5,523 bases of DNA from assembly GCA_013042035.1 (NCBI GenBank), contig JABDQX010000319.1:1-5523 (forward strand), in the 5' to 3' direction. How positions within the stretch are numbered: position 1 is the first letter of the stretch; every line of letters begins with the position of its first letter. The translations under genes were made by a program, and so were the position numbers. The stretch comes from Gammaproteobacteria bacterium (GTDB lineage Bacteria; Pseudomonadota; Gammaproteobacteria; HK1). Below the pieces are notes generated by a model. The model had not been told where the DNA came from, did not search any database, and saw only the letters and a list, made by a program, of their open reading frames with translations. Below are positions 1 through 4,463 of this stretch, in pieces.

Positions 1-32
1 CGCGCAAAGAGGATGGCCGGATTGATGGCACA

Positions 33-84
33 GCGCGTGGAATACCCACGGCGCGTGGAATACGGCGCAAAGCGCCTATTCCAC
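33..84. repeat. Palindromic intergenic repeat with a strong hairpin
   Basis: The 13-base word GCGCGTGGAATAC occurs twice, at 33-45 and 51-63, 18 bases apart. The second copy is the left arm of a long hairpin: GTGGAATA (55-62) pairs with TATTCCAC (77-84), and GGCGC (64-68) pairs with GCGCC (72-76), with one bulged C at 63 and an AAA loop. That is 13 base pairs. CCACG (46-50) can instead pair with CGTGG (54-58), so two folds exclude each other. No T-run follows, so this is not a classical terminator. The layout resembles short dispersed palindromic (REP-like) elements found in many copies in some gammaproteobacteria. Membership of such a family is inferred, because only this locus is visible. 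It lies just upstream of the point where recognisable protein similarity of the next gene begins. Confidence 0.6.
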
Positions 85-164
85 CCTACCCATCCGCCCT
101 CCGTTCCCGACCCGAAGACATCGCCCCCCTGCTCGCCGATTGCGATCATGTTACCGAGCGGGCC

Positions 165-653
165 ATGCAATGGCTTGAATGGCGCACCCCTTCCGATTCT
201 GTCCTTGATATTGCATTGGAAAATCTCACCCTGGCCCGGGCGGCGTTGTATCGCGCCGTGCTGTCCGCCGATTACCCGAATGATGCGGCACCCACCGAAC
301 CGCTGTCGGCCCTGACCGCAAAGATATCAGAAGCCGTGGACGGCTTGCGCGAGGCGGGACGAGCGGATCACCTCCCGCACGGCCTCCTGACTCGCGCCTG
401 GTACCGGGCGCTGACGGATGACATGCCAGGTGCCCGGTTCGATCTGGATGAGGCCTGGGGGATCGCCGAGCGCGGCCCCATGCCGCTCTTCCAGGCCGAT
501 ATCCTGCTGACCCGGGCGCGGTTGTTTTTCAGCGCGGATCGCGAGCAGGCGAAAAGAGATCTGGACGCGGCCCGCTGTCTCATCATGGAAAAACACCATT
601 ACCACCGGCGGGACGGGGAACTCGATGACGCCGGTGCAATCATTCACGAGTAA
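165..653 (+). CDS. C-terminal fragment of a large TPR/NTPase-type protein (probable gene remnant)
   Basis: The 162-residue product resembles, from memory, the extreme C-terminus of large NACHT/NTPase proteins with tetratricopeptide-like helical repeats, common in Chromatiales-type bacteria. Typical family stretches are LDIALENLTLARAALYRAVL (about residues 14-33), DHLPHGLLTRAWYRAL (about 68-83), AWGIAERGPMPLFQADI (about 96-112) and the ending with RRDGELDDA. No NTPase domain is present. The ATG at 165 has no convincing Shine-Dalgarno sequence. The same frame stays open to the window's left edge, and family-like sequence (EDIAPLLADCDHVTERA) begins at about 114, before any in-frame ATG and just after the palindromic repeat. 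The native protein therefore started far upstream, and this is best read as a truncated remnant whose function, if any, is unknown. Full-length relatives are thought to sense or scaffold through their repeats. It ends nine bases before the aldolase start. A short expressed helical protein remains possible. Confidence 0.6.
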   Translation: MQWLEWRTPSDSVLDIALENLTLARAALYRAVLSADYPNDAAPTEPLSALTAKISEAVDGLREAGRADHLPHGLLTRAWYRALTDDMPGARFDLDEAWGIAERGPMPLFQADILLTRARLFFSADREQAKRDLDAARCLIMEKHHYHRRDGELDDAGAIIHE

Positions 654-662
654 CATTTAAAA

Positions 663-1304
663 ATGGATACGCGAAGCGAAATCATAGAAAGCTGCCGCAA
701 GATGAACCGCCTCGGCCTCAACCAGGGGGCGTCCGGCAATGTCAGCGCGCGCTCGGGTGATGGTTTTCTGATCACCCCCTCCGGGCTCGATTACGATGTC
801 ATGACACCCGCCGACATCATGGAGATGGATTTTCAGGGTGGTTTCAAGGGCAAACACAAGCCGTCCGGCGAGTGGCGCATCCATCGGGATATCCTGGCAG
901 AGCGCCGGGATGTGCAGGCCGTGATCCATGCCCATTCGCTGTTTTGCACCACCTTGTCGATCCACGGACTTGCCATCCCGGCGGTCCATTATATGATCAC
1001 CCTGCTGGGGGGCGATGATATCCCCTGTGTGCCCTATGCGCCGCCGCTTAGTCAAAAACTGTCGGATCGGGTGCTGCCGGCATTGGAAAACCGCCGCGCC
1101 TGTCTCATGGCCCACCACGGGGTGGTGGTGATCGCCTCCACCCTGGAAAGAGCGCTGAAGCTGCTGAGCGAGGTGGAAAATCTTGCCGCCCAGTATTGGC
1201 ACGCCCTGCAGATCGGCACACCGCCGGTATTGAGCAGCAAACAAATGAAAGCGGTCCACGAGATCATGAAAGATTATGGCGGGGGAATGGCGGGGAAAGT
1301 CTGA
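663..1304 (+). CDS. fucA: Class II aldolase, L-fuculose-phosphate aldolase type
   Basis: This is a 213-residue class II (metal-dependent) aldolase/adducin-family protein, almost the same length as E. coli FucA and similar along its whole length. The expected zinc site is present: His89 and His91 (HAHS) and His152 (HHG). The catalytic acid is Glu70 in PSGEWRIH. Phosphate-binding stretches are GNVS (25-28), TPSG (38-41) and Ser68. The two FucA catalytic tyrosines have counterparts at Tyr110 (HYMI) and Tyr205 (DYGG). Glu in place of Asp in the SGE motif favours an aldolase over an AraD-type epimerase. The family reaction is reversible cleavage of a sugar 1-phosphate to dihydroxyacetone phosphate and an aldehyde in the cytosol. 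No fucose kinase, isomerase or transporter is nearby, so the true substrate is open; salvage of 5-deoxypentose phosphates or another aldol substrate are alternatives. The start follows a poor ribosome binding site (AACATTTAAAA), but it aligns with the FucA N-terminus. The fucA symbol reflects similarity, not proven substrate. Confidence 0.9.
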   Translation: MDTRSEIIESCRKMNRLGLNQGASGNVSARSGDGFLITPSGLDYDVMTPADIMEMDFQGGFKGKHKPSGEWRIHRDILAERRDVQAVIHAHSLFCTTLSIHGLAIPAVHYMITLLGGDDIPCVPYAPPLSQKLSDRVLPALENRRACLMAHHGVVVIASTLERALKLLSEVENLAAQYWHALQIGTPPVLSSKQMKAVHEIMKDYGGGMAGKV

Positions 1305-1318
1305 GAGGCTGTAAAAAA

Positions 1319-1786
1319 ATGACGAACTACTGGCTGATGAAATCGGAACCCTCGGAATTTTCCATCCAGGATCTGGCCGAGCGACCAGGGCAACGGGAAC
1401 CCTGGGATGGGGTGCGCAATTTTCAGGCGCGAAACATGCTGCGCGACCAAATGAAGCTGGGGGATCTGGCGTTTTTTTATCACTCGAACTGCGCGGAGCC
1501 CGGTATCGTCGGCATCGTGGAAATCGCCCGGGCGGGTTATCCGGATGATGCCGCCTTCGATCCGGAGGATAAACACTTCGACCCCAAGAGCGACCCGGCA
1601 AAACCACGCTGGTATCGGGTGGATGTGAAACTTGCGCGCACCTTGGCGCGCACCGTAGCGCTGCGTGAGTTGAAGCAATACCCGGAACTTGCCGGGATGC
1701 CGCTGGTTCAGCGGGGAAATCGTTTGTCGGTGATGCCGGTGACGGCGGAACAGTGGGCGTTTATTTTATCGCTGGTGAAGGTTTGA
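1319..1786 (+). CDS. EVE domain-containing protein (PUA-like fold)
   Basis: This 155-residue protein is a single EVE domain, the normal length for bacterial stand-alone members and homologous to the core of human THYN1. Diagnostic stretches are NYWLMKSEPSEFS (3-15), WDGVRNFQARNML (29-41), GDLAFFYHSN (48-57), GIVGIVEI (62-69), WYRVDVK (98-104) and GNRLSVMPVT (133-142). EVE domains share the PUA/YTH fold and are proposed to bind modified bases in DNA or RNA; the ligand of this one is unknown. The ATG at 1319 was chosen because the conserved domain begins at residue 3. GAGG at 1305-1308 lies ten bases upstream, directly after the aldolase stop (1302-1304), which suggests coupled translation. The frame is open further upstream, but that part lies inside the aldolase gene and is not EVE-like. 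It converges with the rpn gene 30 bases downstream. Confidence 0.92.
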   Translation: MTNYWLMKSEPSEFSIQDLAERPGQREPWDGVRNFQARNMLRDQMKLGDLAFFYHSNCAEPGIVGIVEIARAGYPDDAAFDPEDKHFDPKSDPAKPRWYRVDVKLARTLARTVALRELKQYPELAGMPLVQRGNRLSVMPVTAEQWAFILSLVKV

Positions 1787-1816
1787 AGGGTGGGTAAAGA
1801 GTGAGGACATCACCAC
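1787..1816. other. Short gap between convergent EVE and rpn genes, no clear terminator
   Basis: Only 30 bases separate the two convergent stop codons. GGTGG (1789-1793) could pair with CCACC (1813-1817) across a 19-base loop. On the minus strand a four-pair GTGA/TCAC hairpin precedes TCTTT. Both are too weak to call as terminators, so transcripts from the two sides may overlap. Confidence 0.4.
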
Positions 1817-2725
1817 CTATTGATTCCCATCGGCATTGATTGCTTCGATCGCCTCTTCCGACAATCCGGTGATTGCTTGGATAAGCGGTACGGCAAGACC
1901 TGCCTGACGCGCCTTGATAACGATTTCCTGCTTTTCGCCCTGCCTTCCTTGCTCAAGCCCTTGCTCGATGCCTTGCTCAAGCCCTTGCTGGATGCCTTGC
2001 TCGATCCCTCGCTGAAGCCCCTGTTTTTGCGCCAGTTGCAACGAGCTTTTCTGAATATAGATCCAGTCCCGTTTTTTATGTTGCAATTCCAGTTCGTCCT
2101 GGGTCATGTTGGCTTCATTGATAATCGCGAACGCCTTTGCCAGTTCGTCTTCCATATTCTCCGGAACAAGCGCCAAGGTCCCCGCATTCTTGATAAAGTA
2201 GAGCCACTTATCCTGCGGGGTTTCCAGTTCATGCAATGCATTGCCAAATTTTGGCAACTCGAAAAACACCAACTCGATGTCGTCGCTATATTCCGTGAAA
2301 TCCTGCTTTTCCAGCAATTTGAAATCATGGCGCAACCTGTCGTCCTCGAACATCACGAAGTCCGTCAAGGTCAACGCAATCACGGGATTGAGTAGATTGT
2401 AGTTCTCCCCCGCGCTCAACTGGACGGCATAGTTTTTGGCGGCGTTGTACAGAATGCGTTTTTCGAATCCCTCTACATTTAGCACCTGCATCTCGATGAT
2501 GACCCGACTGCCATCGGCGAGAGTGGCTTTGACATCCACATAGGTATCCTTCATGCCTTTGAGCAGGGGGACGTTATAGGGATCGACGATGGCCAGATCC
2601 GTCAGTTGGCGTCCATGACCAAAGTCCAGTACCGCATTCAGGAAGCTCAGCAGGATATCCTTGGAATCTTCGCTGCCGAAGACCTTCTTGAAGGCAAAAT
2701 CGGTTTTGACGTCGAGAAATTTCAT
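1817..2725 (-). CDS. Rpn family recombination-promoting nuclease / putative PD-(D/E)XK transposase
   Basis: This complete 302-residue protein has the hallmark N-terminus FLDVKTDFAFKKVFGSED (3-20), then SFLNAVL (27-33). The PD-(D/E)XK nuclease core follows, with Asp64 in TYVDVKA and Glu78-x-Gln80 in IIEMQV, and then RILYNAAKNYAVQL (90-103). Relatives (E. coli RpnA-E) are DNA endonucleases that raise RecA-independent recombination, and some have been linked to phage defence. They are often labelled transposases although self-mobility is not established. Residues 236-260 form a four-residue repeat (GLEQ/GIEQ/GIQQ), a likely helical oligomerisation segment. The gene starts 34 bases after the pyrE stop in the same direction, so it may ride on the pyrE transcript. 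Its ribosome binding site is weak (GGGG nine bases before the ATG). Both ends look intact and the presumed active-site residues are present, so it is probably functional. Confidence 0.9.
   Translation of the reverse strand: MKFLDVKTDFAFKKVFGSEDSKDILLSFLNAVLDFGHGRQLTDLAIVDPYNVPLLKGMKDTYVDVKATLADGSRVIIEMQVLNVEGFEKRILYNAAKNYAVQLSAGENYNLLNPVIALTLTDFVMFEDDRLRHDFKLLEKQDFTEYSDDIELVFFELPKFGNALHELETPQDKWLYFIKNAGTLALVPENMEDELAKAFAIINEANMTQDELELQHKKRDWIYIQKSSLQLAQKQGLQRGIEQGIQQGLEQGIEQGLEQGRQGEKQEIVIKARQAGLAVPLIQAITGLSEEAIEAINADGNQ
1947..1994 (-). repeat. 24-base tandem repeat inside rpn
   Basis: Two adjacent 24-base units (1947-1970 and 1971-1994) differ at one base, C1966 versus G1990. A third, more diverged unit continues to about 2018. 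Each unit encodes two copies of the G-(L/I)-(E/Q)-Q helical repeat of the Rpn protein. The length is a multiple of three, so gain or loss of a unit would lengthen or shorten the helix without breaking the frame. Confidence 0.8.
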
Positions 2726-2759
2726 TTAACAATACCCCAGGAATGCATCATCGCACCGC

Positions 2760-3356
2760 CTATGCCTTGAACCTCAACACTTCATCGCGGTTAGTCAGTG
2801 CATAAACCGGGATGCCGGCGGCCTCTTCGAATGCGCGAATGCACGGTTTTCCATCGGCATCCACTTCCTGACGATCGACGCCGACAATAAATGCGCTGAT
2901 TTCGAGACCCGGGAAGCCGGACAACATATCGATGACCTCGTGTTTGGTTCCGCCATCGGTGATCACGTCATCCAGTACGACCACATTCTTCGCCAAAGCC
3001 AAATCGGCACCAACAAACAGGCCGCCTTCGGCGTGCGTCTTCGCGGTTTTGCGATTATAGACAAATGGCGAAAATATGCCGTATTCCTGATACAGAGCAA
3101 TGCTTGTTGCAATGGCTATATTGATGCCTTTGTAGGCAGGTCCAAACAGGATGTCGCACTGGTGAAGATCATGGGATTTCATGAATTCGGCGTAATAGCG
3201 CCCTAGCTCGATAAGCTCATTTCCGACAAAAATCTCGCCAAGATTAAAAAACACGTTGGATTTTTTTCCGCTCTTTAGCGTGAAATCGCCAAATCGAACG
3301 GCCGAGGTACCGGACAGGAAACGAGCAAATCTTTCACCAATTGGAGTGGTAGTCAT
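2760..3356 (-). CDS. pyrE: Orotate phosphoribosyltransferase
   Basis: This enzyme joins orotate to PRPP to give orotidine 5'-monophosphate, the fifth step of de novo UMP synthesis, in the cytosol. Hallmarks in order are FTLKSGKKSNVFFNLG (25-40), the FGPAYKGI motif (71-78), the flexible loop NRKTAKTHAEGG (101-112) with its Lys and His residues, and the PRPP-binding segment VVVLDDVITDGGT (125-137) with the paired Asp129-Asp130. A typical VDRQE follows at 160-164. At 198 residues it is slightly shorter than E. coli PyrE (213), mostly at the C-terminus, and looks complete. The ATG at 3354-3356 has a good ribosome binding site (AAGGA at 3363-3367, six-base spacer). The gene is noticeably more AT-rich than the lyase upstream. 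No other pyr gene and no rph is visible; rpn follows after 34 bases. Confidence 0.95.
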   Translation of the reverse strand: MTTTPIGERFARFLSGTSAVRFGDFTLKSGKKSNVFFNLGEIFVGNELIELGRYYAEFMKSHDLHQCDILFGPAYKGINIAIATSIALYQEYGIFSPFVYNRKTAKTHAEGGLFVGADLALAKNVVVLDDVITDGGTKHEVIDMLSGFPGLEISAFIVGVDRQEVDADGKPCIRAFEEAAGIPVYALTNRDEVLRFKA

Positions 3357-3534
3357 GGATTATCCTTAGGCGATTTGTGTCAAATAACATACCAGATTGC
3401 TTGTCCTTTTGCCCGTTTTCCGCGTTACGTCAACAGTTACATAGAACGACTATGCGCCTGTTGCCGCGCCTTGAATACGAACAAAATACGACGCAATCCG
3501 GTATATTCTTTTCCGGCAATCACCTTAATTGAAT
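3357..3534 (-). promoter_or_regulatory. pyrE leader with ribosome binding site and candidate extended -10 element
   Basis: This 178-base gap separates the lyase stop from the pyrE start. AAGGA at 3363-3367 (minus strand) is a clear Shine-Dalgarno sequence. TGGTATGTT (3386-3394, minus strand) resembles an extended -10 element and would give a leader of roughly 20 bases, but no good -35 accompanies it. CCGG occurs on both sides of an 11-base AT-rich stretch (about 3499-3517), which could form only a weak hairpin. I see no attenuator or open leader peptide of the kind known for E. coli pyrE. The promoter call is tentative; the ribosome binding site is firm. Confidence 0.4.
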
Positions 3535-4395
3535 TCACGCGCCAAAACGCTCGGCACGCTTATACAGTGTATCGACGCCAATCAGATCATTGAAGACCGG
3601 GAAGGTCATGAGGCGTTCTTCCCTGGCCAGCGTAGTGCCCTGGGTGTGGAGTTCCCGGTACATATCCTCCAGGGTGCGCGCGGCGGCGAACAGACCCGCC
3701 AGCGGATAGAGGATCAACTGAAAACCGAGATCGGCGAGGTCCTCGCGCGGTAGCACCGGGGTTTTGCCGCCCTCGATCATGTTGGCCACATTGGGGCCGG
3801 GCGCCCGGGTGCCAACCTCGGCCAGTTGCTCGCGCGATTCCGGAGCCTCGACGAAACTGGCATCGGCTCCCAGCTCCCGCGCGCCGGTCACCCGGGCAAT
3901 GGCTTCGTCCATGCCCGCAATCACCAGGGCATCGGTGCGGGCCACGATGAAGAAATCCCGGTCGCCGCGCGCCTCTACCGCGGCACGAACCTTGTCGAGA
4001 TATTCCTGCCGATCAATAACCCGCTTGCCCCGCATGTGGCCGCAGCGCTTGGGCCACATCTGGTCCTCCAGAAAGCAACCGGCGGCCCCGGCGGCAATGA
4101 GTTGCTCCACCGTACGATAGACATTCAGGGGATTGCCGTAGCCGGTATCGGCATCGACGATGATGGGAATCGTCACGCTCCCACAGATGGCCCGCGCCCG
4201 TTCGACGATTTCAGTCTGGGTCAACAGGCCGAGATCGGGTTGACCGATGGCGGTGGCGGCCACGGCATAACCGGAGACGAACGCCATGGGGAAACCGACC
4301 CGCTGGGCGATCTTGGCGGAAAGAGTATCGTATATGCCAGGGAAGGCGAGAGAACCTTGTTCTTCGAGAATGCGGTGAATGCGTGTTTGTGACAT
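3535..4395 (-). CDS. Isocitrate lyase/PEP mutase superfamily lyase
   Basis: This 286-residue protein is a complete alpha/beta-barrel enzyme of the superfamily that includes 2-methylisocitrate lyase, 2,3-dimethylmalate lyase, PEP mutase and plant petal death protein. Visible motifs are PGIYDTLSAKIA (19-30), SGYAVAATAIGQPDLG (41-56), the metal-binding DADTGYG (81-87), LEDQMWPKRCGH (109-120) with the catalytic-loop Cys118, ARTDA (152-156), FVEAPE (181-186) and NMIEGG (205-210). The KRCGH motif is the lyase signature, so C-C bond cleavage of a 2-substituted malate or isocitrate-like acid is more likely than a mutase or an oxaloacetate decarboxylase lacking that Cys. The WPKRCGHM version recalls dimethylmalate lyase and petal death protein more than PrpB. 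No prpC, prpD or acnD is nearby, so the substrate cannot be assigned. Its ATG has a good ribosome binding site (GAGGT at 4403-4407). It starts 68 bases after the helicase stop. Confidence 0.9.
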   Translation of the reverse strand: MSQTRIHRILEEQGSLAFPGIYDTLSAKIAQRVGFPMAFVSGYAVAATAIGQPDLGLLTQTEIVERARAICGSVTIPIIVDADTGYGNPLNVYRTVEQLIAAGAAGCFLEDQMWPKRCGHMRGKRVIDRQEYLDKVRAAVEARGDRDFFIVARTDALVIAGMDEAIARVTGARELGADASFVEAPESREQLAEVGTRAPGPNVANMIEGGKTPVLPREDLADLGFQLILYPLAGLFAAARTLEDMYRELHTQGTTLAREERLMTFPVFNDLIGVDTLYKRAERFGA

Positions 4396-4463
4396 GGTTT
4401 TTACCTCATGAGTTCGCTTCGCGATATACTAAGACCGCGAAAAGTAAACAGTACCTTCGATCA
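4396..4463 (-). promoter_or_regulatory. Helicase-lyase gap: lyase ribosome binding site and small inverted repeat
   Basis: TGAGGT (4403-4408, minus strand) is a good Shine-Dalgarno sequence seven bases before the lyase ATG. Further upstream, TTCGCG (4418-4423) and CGCGAA (4436-4441) form an inverted repeat around a 12-base AT-rich centre that includes TAGTATATC on the minus strand, a possible -10 region. It could be a small operator over a promoter or just a weak hairpin. No terminator with a U-run is seen after the helicase stop, so read-through from the helicase gene is possible. Confidence 0.35.

Noticed and set aside
2..25. Possible end of an upstream plus-strand gene (frame ending in TGA at 23-25)
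   Set aside because: Only seven codons are visible, too few to support a gene.
13..315. Plus-strand open frame overlapping the TPR fragment
   Set aside because: It reads through the palindromic repeat and then through the TPR gene in another frame, with a Pro-rich composition and no motif.
657..1607. Long minus-strand open frame (316 codons) opposite the aldolase and EVE genes
   Set aside because: The product is Arg/Pro/His-rich with no recognisable motif, while both plus-strand genes have clear conserved domains; it is a shadow of GC-rich codon use.
1820..2395. Plus-strand open frame of 191 codons opposite rpn
   Set aside because: Its repetitive LLKPLLDALL part is simply the antisense of the GLEQ repeat; the minus-strand protein matches a known family from its first residues.
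3355..3383. Perfect TTGACA (3378-3383, minus strand) as a -35 box for pyrE
   Set aside because: At 15-17 base spacing the downstream hexamers are not -10-like and fall on the ribosome binding site spacer or start codon.
3826..4392. Plus-strand open frame opposite the lyase
   Set aside because: It is antisense to a complete, motif-bearing enzyme and has no recognisable domain.
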